NCBI RefSeq assembly: GCF_965638725.1
Contig: NC_134962.1
Location: forward strand, 8,067,501 to 8,131,500
Origin: Aptenodytes patagonicus
Taxonomy: Eukaryota; Chordata; Aves; Sphenisciformes; Spheniscidae
Length of the DNA: 64,000 bases
Direction: 5' to 3'
Under the pieces are notes generated by a model. It saw only the letters and a program-made list of their open reading frames with translations, made no database searches and was not told the origin of the DNA. Positions within the stretch are counted from its first letter, which is position 1. Every line of letters begins with the position of its first letter. A program made the translations under genes and the position numbers. Positions 37,701 to 49,449 of the stretch are shown in pieces.

Positions 37701-39190
37701 GGGTCTTTTAGACTCAAAGAGATGATCACAAAGTGAAGGGTCTTGCTGTTTCGTTGTCTTGCTTTGGCAGCCTGTGCCGGGGACCCTGCAGAGCTTATTG
37801 ACGGTGTTAACACCTTCTGGACACAGAAGTGACGATGAGCACAGAAACCTCCTTTGTTCTTTTCAGCCTAACCCAAAAAACTCATCTGAGGGGAGTAATA
37901 GGGACTGGCACAACTCATTGCAATGCAGGGAGTGTGGCGTTGTGTATTTCAAATACTTTCTTATCTGACCTGAAAAAGGAAATTCTGCAGTAAAAATCCA
38001 ACGGTAGATAGCAGCATAATCTATAAACTCAAGTAAATGAATGCTAGTATCTTACATGAAGAATACATTAAGATAGATGACCATTATATAACACACATTA
38101 ACATAGTGTAATAATATATTTACTCAATGTAGGCAAGTTTTGACACAGTGCAAGCTGTGTACAGTTGCTTAGAGAATTGGGAATTTTTATATTATTACAA
38201 ATAAAAACTTAATTTTGAAAAAAAGGTGGTCTTGGGGGTACTTTGGTGCAATTCTGACAACTTCAAGTAAAATTCAGAGGAGCTTTTGCTCTCACGTCTG
38301 GAGGAATTGAGCTATCATATCTGTGTCTGTCAGATGTCAGTCATTTAACTTGCACCTCAGCTGTATGTGACGAATTGCACAACGAGCCAAAGACTATCAT
38401 CTCACAATCTGTGTGTGTTTTATCTGTGTAATCTGTATTGGGGCAAGGAGTGTATCCTGCAATGTGTTTGCATAGCTTCTAATGCTGCAAGGGCTAGGGG
38501 TCCTGCTTATGGTCACTAAGCACAACTGTTCTTTTGTGTCATTTAGGGACTTGAACTCCTGATTCTTGAACTTTTTATTCCAAATCAAATGGAAGAACGA
38601 AACATCCACAGAAAATTTAATACTCTCCTATATTGCCCTATGGGAAACTCATTTACTGTAAAAATCTACCGCTAGAACAGGAGTTTGATAGTGCCCATAG
38701 GAGATTTAAAGTGAAAGTAAAATGGAAGAATGTTATGTTATAAAAGAAAAAATAAAAAAAGAAAAGAGAAAAAAAGAGCCAGGAAAAAAGCAAGCACAGT
38801 GAAAAATAATGTCTGCACTTTGTAAAACCAGCCATGTTCATTATTGCTTTCCTAGCATACCCAACTTTATGTTGCAAATTTACCTTCAAAGTCTGGAGTC
38901 CCTTTTCACAGGAAGCCTGCCGAGTGCCATTCGGTCTCTGTTGCACTGCACAGAAAGTGGCGGCCAGTGATACTGGTGAGGACTTCAAGGATCATGCTTT
39001 TCAATAAGTAACAGGTTTCCTTGTCCTGAAATCCCAAGTTAACTGACCAGTCTGATCTCTGTAGTTTTAAATCATAAATAGCCCAGAATACTAGTGTGCC
39101 TTGAACGCATGTTTCTTTATCAAAACAATACACCAAAAGCGATCTTGTTCTCTTTTTTCCTTTTACTTTAAGCTGATTAGAAAGTTAGTT
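34790..39190. other. Gene-free unique sequence
   Basis: No supported gene. The longest frame, 35104-35544 on the minus strand (146 codons), shows no domain or signal peptide and is poor in homology-like features. CA-rich simple sequence lies near 37028-37050, and A-rich sequence at about 38740-38800. Confidence 0.65.
35285..35335. repeat. Possible ancient dispersed repeat fragment
   Basis: GTCTGGCCACTGAATCCCCC followed by AGATTTACACAGGATCAAATT resembles the 'gatttacacc...ggatca' repeat group. Short and uncertain. Confidence 0.38.
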
Positions 39191-39194
39191 CTGT

Positions 39195-39330
39195 AGTTGA
39201 TTAAGTTCTGCAGAAATTGGGCTTGTGATGAATCATTAAACAAAGACATTTTTTGTACAGCAATAAAGCCTCAAATGATTAATTAAGGGCACAATGCCAA
39301 AACAAGTGTCTTTGTTTAAAACGCAGTGGA
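39195..39330. promoter_or_regulatory. Perfect 13-bp inverted repeat with SOX/TCF-like cores
   Basis: TTAAACAAAGACA at 39236-39248 is repeated as its exact reverse complement TGTCTTTGTTTAA at 39307-39319, 58 bp apart. Each arm holds an ACAAAG core of the SOX and TCF/LEF type. Between them lie GTACAGCAATAAAG and ATGATTAATTAAGG, a homeodomain-type word. Candidate regulatory element. Confidence 0.42.
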
Positions 39331-42300
39331 CAAGACAGGCTTGGGAAAGTTGATGTCTTAAGTAGACGCCACAACATGTTTTTAATTATGTTCAGGAAGA
39401 AGAACAAGAATGGGAATTGCCAACTGTTTGGAAAGATAATTTTTTTTTTAGAAGAAAGATTAGAATAAAAAAAAACAAACAGAGCATTATTGATTTAACA
39501 CAAATGCCATTTGTTGGGCCTTTTGTAATTTCCTTATTAGTGTCATCATTCTGGAGTTCATATGCTCCCTTCTGTTATAGCATTTGGCACGCATTCAGCT
39601 CGTAGCAATATGATACAGTAAACATTCAGTGACTGCTCATATTAAAATGTTTTATTTGTTGTAACTGTACCAATGATCAGGCAGTGCAAGTCCTAAATTA
39701 TCCCAACTGTTTTGCAGGCTAATTTGGTAGAATCGAGCTAGTGACCGTCTCTGCAACACACACGTGGGCACACGCATGCACACACACACACGCACGCACG
39801 CTGGGGAGTGCAGAGCCGTGCTCTCGGTTGGAAACAAAACAGAAAGTTCACGCAACATCAGCTCTCCACGGCTTCTTGTCAAGAACGACCCGACTGCTCA
39901 ACTAACACAGACATCAGTGCCTGTTCAGTCCGACAGATTTTGTTACATTTCCCTCTTTGGGGCATTACTTTGCGGTTACAATGCAGGGAAGACCCCAAAT
40001 ATTTTTTCAGCCTCAATTTTATAAGACCTTTCTCTGCAAGTTTTATTCAAAAGGTTATTTCAAACTCATTCTAAAAATCACTGAATACACTAGTCCTATG
40101 CTTTCAGGTATGGAAAATTATTCTGGATGCTTCAGTAGAGGGAAGAAAACTTAAGGAGCTTGGAAGGAATTTTGGAGGACAGACAAACAGCACTGTCCAA
40201 AAATCAGGTTTCTCCCAGTAAGAAAATAAAGAAAACAGTAACCACAATGGCAAGAGCATCAACCACGGGGATTTACATATAACAAGTCTGACACAAGGAG
40301 CTCTGAAGACTTTCCAGAAAACCTTGCGCTTGCAGTTGCTCTCTTTGCGTGTGACCAGTTGCTGCCAGAATATATGCAAACAAGGCAAGGCTAGCTGTAG
40401 TCTAAAGCATGCCATATATAATGTCTTTTTCCCCCACTGAGTGATGTCAAATGCACTGGGAGCCTTTATTAATGGGGAACTCCTTCATTTCTTAAGAGTC
40501 TAGTTCTAGCCTTGATCTTTATGCAAGCCTCCCAGGGTCCTCGGCAGGAGACCGCTGCGGATCAAGGGTAGTGCGTGACCTTAATGCTGTAGTGCAAGTC
40601 CCTGGATCATAATTAAAAACATAATTTGGCCCTCTCCACAGAACGGGCTTTGACACCTCTGGAGTAGATGTGTGACCTTACCAGCCTCCTCATCTCTCAT
40701 TTGTCCCACTAGAAATGGCACATATGTAAGCATGTAATCAGTCTGTAATTACATGGCCAACATGTTGAAATACAGACTGTTCCTCAACCTTTCTAGGAGC
40801 AGATTTACATATTAACACCTACTATTAACACCTACTAGCCTTAATGAGACAGACCCATGGAAGTCTTCTACATGAGAAAATAGGAGAGCAGACATCTCAA
40901 CTTTCTTTTTACTCCTCATGCTTAGACAGTGATCCAGAAGAAAAATTAACAGATAATTATTTCTACTGCACACACCATTAATTTACCTGTGGGTATATGA
41001 CAAAGGGAAAGTTTTTTGACCTGGATTTCTTTTAAAAACAGGGCTAGAGGCATTGCTGGTGAAGAAGCACAGGGGAGGCTGGGCTGTGCAGCTGTCATTT
41101 CTTACCACGAGTGGCTGGGGAATGCAGTGGCTATGGAGTGATTTAGCTCAGGACAGAAGCCAAAAGCCAAATCTGCCACCGAATCTCTCTCTGAGCCCTG
41201 GGCCCGCCCTGGGTATCCATTCAATGCTCAGGGCATTGAGTAAACACAATAACTAATCAGATGCAGCAAGTTGTCAAATCTATATGGATGCTATAAAACT
41301 TATAAGGATCCCCTTAGGCAATAATAATAGCTATGTGTGTAAATTCTGTACATAGCAAAGCAGAATAGATCCTAATGGGCTTCAGTAAAAGCGAAGAAAA
41401 CATGTGACATTTATAGCAAAAAAGAGTGTGTGTACAAATAAACTAAAGTTTCATCTCAGTCCTCTAATATTTCTGCCCACCTCCGTATGAGCTGGAAGCT
41501 CATTAAACTGCTCGAGAAGGTGCTGGCTGTTTCCACCAAAGGGCTGAAAGCCCCAAACCCCCCCCGGCCATGGGTGCTCAGCACCAGTCACTTGATGTTT
41601 GCTGAGCACGGCTGGTACGTGGTGCACACAGAAGAGATCCTTCTCTTCTGTATCTAGTGGGTGCCAAGGTGTCAGGTCCAAAAAGAACCTCCCAAAAAAG
41701 TAGCTCATCAAAAGCGTAACCTTCTAAAGTGCTATTGATGTTAGAAAACGGTGGATTGAAGGAACAAGAAACAGCAACCAGAACTTAACTAAACAGATTT
41801 AACAATTTCTGCTGCTTTGACTGATTTTGTGAAGATAATATAATTAAACACTTAAAATGTGTATGGTAAGAAAAATAATAATTCTGCATGATTTTTAAAA
41901 TTTGGTCTTGCAAAAAATGGTAACACTAAATTCCTTATGCCTACCTTTAAAGCAGAAAAAAAAAGTTAAATAACATTAGAAAAAGTTTTTTTCATGACCT
42001 TGGAAAATGGGACTAGCTAACCTCAGGGACAGTATCCTTCCCACTACACAACCATGTGAAGCAAACATGTGACACCAAAGTTTGGTTCCTATGGCTTGTA
42101 CAAGAGACGAAAGAGTTTCAGAAATCTTCAGCAGGCTTTACAATGGCAGTTCATCCTGCTGATGAGAAAGCACCAGTGACGACAAACCTGGGTGAAGAGA
42201 TCAGGAATGAAACCCACAGGAGGAAAGGGCTAAAGCCCAGTGAGCACAGAGAAAGGATCCTGCTGGGTGCTGCATCCCAGCCGCTCCTGCTGAGCCCGGC

Positions 42301-45300
42301 ACAACCTGAAGGCTCTCTAGGTCTCATACTGTGTCTTCCTTTGAAAGCCAAATATTCTTTCTAGTCGTTTCTTCCAATGAGATGTATGTTAGGCCATCAA
42401 ACACCTCTTTTGAGCTGACTGCTATGAGGTATATTCACCCCACACCAGTCCCTAACCATGGTCAGAAGAGAGAGCTGAGAAAAGTTTGGCTGTCACGTCA
42501 GAGAGGCTGGATGCCTTTCAGGGTGACCCTTGCTAAAGAATGTACCCATCAGCAGGAAACTTTTACAGGAGCTATTCCTGTGTGTCTGAACAAGTCCTAC
42601 CTACTGTTTCATTCAGTTCTCAGAAGCAGGAAGATTTCCACGGTGCGCTTTATAGAGTCAGTTAACCCAGATGTATTAGTTTGTTGTGGCCTTATGTGAA
42701 CCCCAACAAATGAACCACAATAAACTCTGTTCCTCCTCCCTGTTTCATTCCAGAGAACTATTTGCCTTTTTAAATTGAAGCCTGAAAAATAAGCATGCAA
42801 GCAGGTTAGGAGCCTAATGTCATCTAAAGATATTTACTGTGGTTGCTTTCTTTGAAGGCAGAAATGTCCTGTCAGAAGACAAAAATAGCTGAGGGAACCT
42901 GCAGCTCACAGAAAGGTGTTTTCCCCTCATGGGAACATAATCATTAACTTTAAATAAGTCCTCCTTAATCTCCTGAGCTGTGCAAACAAACAAACAGATA
43001 GAAAAAAACAACTGAATGTTTTCCCTCTGCCTTTCAAAAGCACAAACAAAGCCTCATTTGCCAGATGGACGCTTTCAGAGATAGAGCTAAGGTTTAGAAA
43101 AGGCTGATCACTCAGCAATATTTTCTGACGGTGTATGGGGGAGTTTGCTCAGAAGCTTCATGGTAGTTTAAGATATTCCAGGATGCACTAGCACGGCGTC
43201 TGCCTTCCAGCCCTTTGCGAGTGGAGTTTTATAGCTTTGGCAATAAACTGCAGAACTATTTTCAGCACGTTGCAGTGCTCAGACGTATGAGTGGGAATGA
43301 AAAGTCCATAAAAAAAGAAAAAAACAAAATTCCTAGTACTTGTTCTGTTGTAGAACATACATGTGAGATAGTAATACCTTTCCTGTATTTTTAATCCATA
43401 TCAAAATTTTATTACAATCTGTTTGGATTCATTTGCATTAAGCTGCGGGTATAGTCAAGACTGCCACACTGACAAGGAATGCTAAGCTGAGTAACATATA
43501 GTGTAGGAGTGGGCTATAAACATATATAACTTTCAATAACAATTTTGCAAGCATACATGAAGTCACTGGCAGGACTTAGTTCTCACCTAATACCATGTAG
43601 ATGCAAATTGGCATTCATAATTTAAACAAGTCCTTTTTCTGTACCCCAGCAACATGAGCCGGATGCAAAAGGAAAACGGAAGACTTTCTCCGGATACAGA
43701 GAGGATCAAGCAGCATCTCATTAAGGACCACTTCAAAGATCAGTTCTTCATTTCCATACAAACAAGTTTATATTATCTTGTGTGAATCTGCTGTTAGCTG
43801 TTGCACTGTTCCATTATGCATGATTCTTGACTGCTTGTATCATGAAAATCTGCACAGTGCTCCATTAGTGATTTTCAGTGTTATGCTAAAGCTTGCAAGT
43901 GGTCATGTTATTAGGTTAAAGTACTATATTTTGCATATTTATTCTGCCTTACCACATTTATTACTTCTGATACTGGCCAAGCAGCATTTCGCATGCATTT
44001 GACCACCTACTTTGCATGACTTATGTGTGATTGCAACTACAAACATGGATAGCTAAACACAAATAGACAGCTGGAGAGATGACTGGCTCTTTTGCTCACC
44101 CTTTCACTGCGGTTTTGATCCACTTCTGGAAAAAACTTATGCAATTCCTGCACAAAGGCACTCTGGATCTGTCAGACTGCATCTACAGAATTAATCCTTT
44201 TAAATAACTCAAAATAAACTATGTGGCAAATTTCATTGTGGCATAAATTATTGTCTTTATTACAAAGGATTTGTTTTTACACTTAGGTAATTTAAAGAAG
44301 CTTTTCCCAGGATTTTCATCTATAAAAATTACATCATCTGGTTTCTATGTCTTTATATTTGTCTTACTTCTGGGATGTACCATATTATTAACTTTCATGG
44401 AATACATTCTGTTCTCAAATTACTGAAATCATCTTGCTCGCTTCGGGGATATTTATATTAGGAAAGAGACTTGTTACAAAAATCAGGAACATAGCTGGTG
44501 TGTTTCAAAGACAAATATATCATTCATTATATTTAAAAGAGAAAACAATAATTCACCTTTTATATATTGGTTATTTTGAAAATCTTTGAGTCATGGATTA
44601 ATTATCAGGGGATGCAGAGTTAGAATATGGATAGCATAAATCAAAGCTGCCTAGAACCAGCCCGTAGTGAGAAGCAAACAGGTGTGGGTATTTTTTTTTA
44701 ATAGGAGACTATGTAAAAGACAACAACGGTATTTCCTTCTGCTTCCCAAAGACTGGATGCTCCTTTAAAAAACTAACGTTGAATTGACCATCCGCTGCAC
44801 CTGAGTGACAGCATCTGGTGAGACCATGACTGAAAGGAGAAAGTGTTTCTGACAGTCCTTTCCAGCAAACTCTTCTGGCTTTGCCGCTATGGTGAAACAT
44901 GCCGGGAACTTCAGCAGGAAATCCTGCCAGTCGGTCCCACCATGCTGCTTGCTGAATCAGGCGGAGGGCTGGCAACAGGCAGAAGGAAACCCTTTTCTTT
45001 TCACACGGCATCAGATTAACCTGCGGGACTCATTGCCACCATAGACGCCAAAAGCATAAATGCGCCCAACAAGTCATGAGGTCTGGTTGGGAAAGGCTGT
45101 GGACATGGAGGGCCATGAAACACAGATGCAACCCGTGGCACAGGCAGTCCCTGAACCACAGGCTGGGGTGGCCATCACCACTGGTCTCACAGTCCCCCTC
45201 CAGCCGCTGGCAGGGACAGCGTGTCAGGCTAGGTGTGCCTGTGGTCTGGCCCAGGACAGCCATCCCTAGGTTGTCTTAAAAATGCTGGAGGCAACCTGCA

Positions 45301-45850
45301 CTGGATATCAATGTGCCGGGGTTGTATGAAGTTCATATGTACATACAGCTCTTCTCCAGTCTCATCTGCGTGGATACAGATGATGCAGGACAGCACAGAA
45401 ATAACAGGAATAATATTCAGTGTCTGAACAGACACTTCTGAAAGGCTTATTATGCTGAGATGCAGCTGAACCAAAACACTTTTCCCAAACAGTTTTGAAG
45501 ATGCCAAGTGATTGACATCTGAAACTAAATCAAGAGCCACGGTTTGAAAGAAATCCTTCTTTTTTTCAAGAGGGGCCAAACGAAATCCCTGAATATCAGC
45601 CTACCAATCCATCTGCTGCCTCTGTTTGGGGCTATTCAAATCTATATCCAAAATTTTAGGCTTCATCTGATCTCTGATAATAGATTGTCAGCTCTGATGT
45701 CTTATCCTCATAAATTGCAGGCTGACACACATTCTTTCTCAGGTAGTTCATTCATCTTAAAGCATTTTGTGCTTCTAATTTGTCATTTTTCTTCCTGCAT
45801 CCCTGCTGACCACAAATTACAGATGGTATCTCATCATGGGGCACCATAAC
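39331..45850. other. Gene-free unique sequence
   Basis: No supported gene. Notable only for CA-rich simple sequence at about 39757-39800 and a very weak MIR-like stretch near 40660-40720. Frames of up to about 120 codons near 42056-42699 and 45229-45579 overlap on both strands without domains. Confidence 0.65.
39757..39800. repeat. Degenerate (CA)n repeat
   Basis: CA dinucleotides interrupted by CG and TG steps, for example ACACACACG and CACGCACGCACG. Simple repeat. Confidence 0.85.
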
Positions 45851-45853
45851 AAC

Positions 45854-45876
45854 AATAAAAGCCTCAAAAAAAAAAA
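45854..45876 (+). other. AATAAA plus A11 run, possible retroposed transcript end
   Basis: AATAAA at 45854-45859 is followed six bases later by eleven A residues. This could mark the 3' end of a processed retrocopy, but the spacing is shorter than the usual 10-30 bases, the source transcript is not recognised, and no target-site duplication was identified. Confidence 0.25.
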
Positions 45877-45879
45877 GTC

Positions 45880-45970
45880 AGGAACTGATCCTGAGTGATA
45901 TTGAATGCCTTCAATTTTCACTGGTGCATATGGGAGCAGAGAAGACCCAACATCTCACAGGCAGCACCTC
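45880..45970. repeat. Ancient dispersed repeat copy ('gtgctgagcacc...ctcagcacc' type)
   Basis: GATCCTGAGTGATATTGAAT, GCCTTCAATTTTCACTGG, GCATATGGGAGCAGAGAAGA and CATCTCACAGGCAGCAC follow a palindromic sauropsid repeat that reads 'gtgctgagcatcctcaactcccattgac...cagcacctcacagg'. It begins just after the A11 run. Confidence 0.55.
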
Positions 45971-45974
45971 AGAT

Positions 45975-47210
45975 GGTGCCTGGGGATCCCTGTTGTGGGT
46001 CCAGTTTCTGTTTTATCCATGAGGACTGATACATGTGTGACCTGCTATTCAATGTTATCATCAACAACTGGGTTACTCTAATGCCTTGAAACACCAGGCA
46101 ATGAGAAGGACGCCACCATGCTAGGTGCTGTACGAAGCAGAGAGATGGCTTCAGTTCCAAAATAACTTACTATAAAAGTATAAAACAAGAAACAACAAAG
46201 GGTCACAATAAGAATACATGAAAACAATGAAATAACACAGACAGCATAAAAGGTTGAGGTCTCAACAAAGCAGCAGCTTAACCATTACCAAGCTGAACTT
46301 TAAGAAATGGATTAATTTTCTGCATCATTGTGCTTTTTTTCTCTGCCAGCCAGGTTTTCAGGTAAACCTGCTGAAGTTAAAGAGGGGGTTAATAAAAGTG
46401 ATCCAAATTCGAAGATATTGCCATTTTGCAAGGCAGACTGGGTGTGGATAACAAAATTAAGAATTTACCTTATCTGTGAATTGACATGGAAAGAAAAGAG
46501 TTTCAAACCATGCACACACCTTTGTGCACTCTTCTCCAAAATATCAGAGAATTTTGTTCTTAAAAAGATAAAGAATAACTGGCAGGTTTTTGTACCTGTG
46601 TCTGCAGTTACTGCAGAACGACCATCATCCCCTGTGCAGATGCAATTAATTAGCTGCATTTACAATTACTGCAGCTGTGTGTGTACAGTCACAATAGGAG
46701 AGCACCACCTTCTTCATACGTGTTGTCTTCCCATTTTCAAGTGTCTGCAGACACCTGTCCCTCCAGCCTCACCTTCTGTGACATACTAATGTGCAGGAGC
46801 TGAAATATTAAAGTAAAAGCTGTCTGCATTACGTTTTTAAGGCATCGGGAGTCTTTCCTTTCATCTCTCACCAGATTTTTAACATTAAATGAGAGTATAA
46901 GGGCTACGGAAAAATCTTTTCCTCCATGAAGCCTATGATAGGTGATGAGAGGTTGGCCAGAAAGGCCACCCATTAACCCCCTCACCACCTCCCTCCCTCC
47001 AAAACCCCAGCGCTCCCAAGGAGTTAAATCCGTCACCTCCCTCCACTACACTGAAGAAAATAGATGTGATTTTCTTTACAAAAGAGCATTTCATTTAGGG
47101 AGAGAAAGAAAAAGGAAAGGCAGAGTTAACATAGCCATTATTCTCCATCTCAGGGAAAGCAAATCCTATTTTGCCTGTCATTACAGTAGGTAGAAAAATC
47201 CTTTCATCCA
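45975..47210. other. Gene-free unique sequence
   Basis: No supported gene. The 153-codon frame at 46328-46789, the longest on the plus strand, has no domain, is cysteine-rich without pattern and has no splice context. On the minus strand, 46977-47008 is G-rich with four runs of three or more G, a weak quadruplex candidate because one loop is nine bases. Confidence 0.62.
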
Positions 47211-47214
47211 GTCA

Positions 47215-47665
47215 TTAGTTGTAAACATTCCCGCGCCGCCTGGGACCAGGCCTCTGTTTCCCATCCCGTGCCGAAGCCATTTTCTAATACTAATGTTTTA
47301 TACACACATCTCAGATACAATGCGAACTCCCCCAACCCCAAAGGCAACGGGGCATTCGTTTATACTAAATCAGAAGTGTCACCCTTGGCAACCTGCAGCA
47401 CTGAAACATTTATTCGGCTTCACATTGCTGGCACTTAGAATTATTTCTTTCATGCCTGATAGCCGAATTACAATATGGCAGGTTTCCCCGGAGCCACTGG
47501 ATCATTAGTGCCAGCTCACAACATACTTTCAACTGATATGGCATTTCATGTACAGCTGCCAATCAAGAGATGGGGGATGCAAATGAGGGTGGGCCCATTG
47601 GTGTTCAATTACTGTACAGCGAGCGCCGTACAGCTCCGCTTAATGACTGGCAGTCGTTTTGCTGA
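47215..47665. promoter_or_regulatory. Candidate conserved noncoding element (developmental enhancer-like)
   Basis: A 450-bp block of complex, repeat-free sequence of intermediate GC. It contains an exact POU octamer ATGCAAAT at 47577-47584, TTCAATTACTG and GCCGAATTACAA (homeodomain-type cores), CCAATCAAGAG, and the word GTACAGC three times (47550-47556, 47614-47620, 47628-47634). It contrasts with the AT-rich, slippage-prone DNA on both sides. Vertebrate conserved elements have this look. Cross-species alignment is needed. Confidence 0.42.
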
Positions 47666-49421
47666 GTGGAGGAAGAGCAGAGAACAGAGGCAGGAATTCC
47701 CTCCGGGAAGCCGGTTGTGAGTGCAAGAAGTTTTTACATTTGATTTCCATATTTATTCTTTCTTTCCCCCCCCTCTGTGTGTTTCTAAACACAAGGCCAA
47801 AAAAATACTTAGCACAGCTTGTTTTACAAATACACAGCCTTGTCAGTTCAGTCGATTGCCAAGGCCACATCAGCAGAAGATTAGGCTTTTTTTTTTTTTA
47901 TTTCCTCCCCCCTTCTCTTCAAAATATATGCCTCTTTTCAGAAAGGCCCAAGATGTTTCAGCCTTGAGGGAGTTTTAAGCTCTATGGAATCAGTTATTAT
48001 AGTCTATTTCAGTGATTTTTGCTGTCCTTTTCACACACAAGAAATATGATGCCAACCTTTCCATGACACACATCTTACACCATTTGTGAGCTCCTTCTGT
48101 CATGAAATACCTCTTTGAGGCCCAGATCTGCAGGGGTCGGTCGCGGAGAAGGATGAAAAACAACAGCAATCCTACAAAATCAGGACTTCTGCTTAATGTA
48201 TTTATACATTATTGTGGGCATTACGGCAGTCTGCAGACTCGCAGTGGTGGGTTCTGCAGGCATGTATCATGCCAGACAAACCGAATCAAACAACTGACAA
48301 AGTATGGCAGAAGGGAAGGGTTTTCTTCCCCCCCTCCCCGATATCCAAGTTCAAGGAACAGAAGAAGATACTCAGCAATTTCAAATGGGTTTTACTTTGC
48401 ATTTTAGCATCAGTCACACCAAAATCTTGAAGTGAAACTTATGGTACATGGGAACAAAAAAACCCACGCAAGCCATGCTCGTGTGACACTTGCAAAATAA
48501 ACCTGTTTTGCTTTCACCAGCTGCTGATGCACATTCCTCTGCGGCTGAGCCCCTGAGGACATGCTCACGTGCGGCACCCCCTGTCATATCGTATGAGGGG
48601 GCTTTTCTTAACAGAAGCAGTGCCTAAATGGCCAACCACTCTCTCTGTGTCAAATGGTCACTGCTAAGGTCACGCTGGAGTGACACGGAGGGAGAGGAGG
48701 CAGCAAGAAACATGTCTGGAGTCCATTGACAGGTAGCTCAGATCAGTATACCTCAAGGGTTTATTATTCACTCTCCTCTGAAACCTCCTGGTCTCTGCCC
48801 ACAAGGTCCTTCTCGGTCCCCAGCGGCAGCTCCTGCCTGTGGGCTGCCCGTGGCCCCGCTGCCGCCTCTCCACCCGCGCCGCAGCCTCTGAGCACCCTGG
48901 GGCCATGCACGGCTTTCCTTCCTTTCACAGCTCTGTGTTTTCAAAATGCAGACAACAGGAGACAGGACCAAACCCAGGTCATCGTCATCGTCTTTGAACT
49001 ATAGGGAGGCTGGGGATGGGCTGAACTTGGCTCTGGCCAGTCCTTATAAGAGGGAATTGAAACACGGTAACTCCAGCCTCTTGGCCCAGCTCAGCCTCCT
49101 GCTAGAAATGCAGAGGTTTTCTATAAACGTCAGTCACAGATGCCCAAACCAGCACAGGATAGTTTTGTTAGTATGTTTTTTGGGTTCAGAAAGTATCAGT
49201 TAATCAACCCAAAAACTTTTTTGCAAAAACATGTAGTTCAACACAGGAAACTTTCACTGAGGAAGGAGCTCTCGAGTCCACAGTGGATTTCCAGTCAAAA
49301 CAAAACACCAAAGACAGAACAGAAAAAAAATCAGTTAAAATTCTTTTTTTTCTCCCATGTGTGGGAAAGTAGAAACATTTTCCCTTGATTCTATTTTGAT
49401 GACTACCGCTCCATAGACTGG

Positions 49422-49449
49422 GCTAGCACACTAGTACTAGTACACTAGC
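49422..49449. repeat. CTAG-rich imperfect palindrome
   Basis: A 28-bp imperfect palindrome with a perfect 12-bp centre ACTAGTACTAGT and four CTAG tetramers. Small and of unknown significance. Confidence 0.8.

Noticed and set aside
40660..40720. Further MIR core (GATGTGTGACCTTACCAGCC)
   Set aside because: Only a few words match and the central part is missing. Too weak to annotate.
41560..41625. Another copy of the 'gtgctcagcacc' repeat
   Set aside because: Only GGGTGCTCAGCACC and a loose inverted partner match. Flanks do not fit.
46328..46789. 153-codon plus-strand open frame
   Set aside because: No domain, no ordered cysteine pattern, no splice signals. Chance frame.
46977..47008. Minus-strand G-quadruplex
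   Set aside because: Four G-runs exist, but one loop is nine bases long, so it fails the usual pattern.
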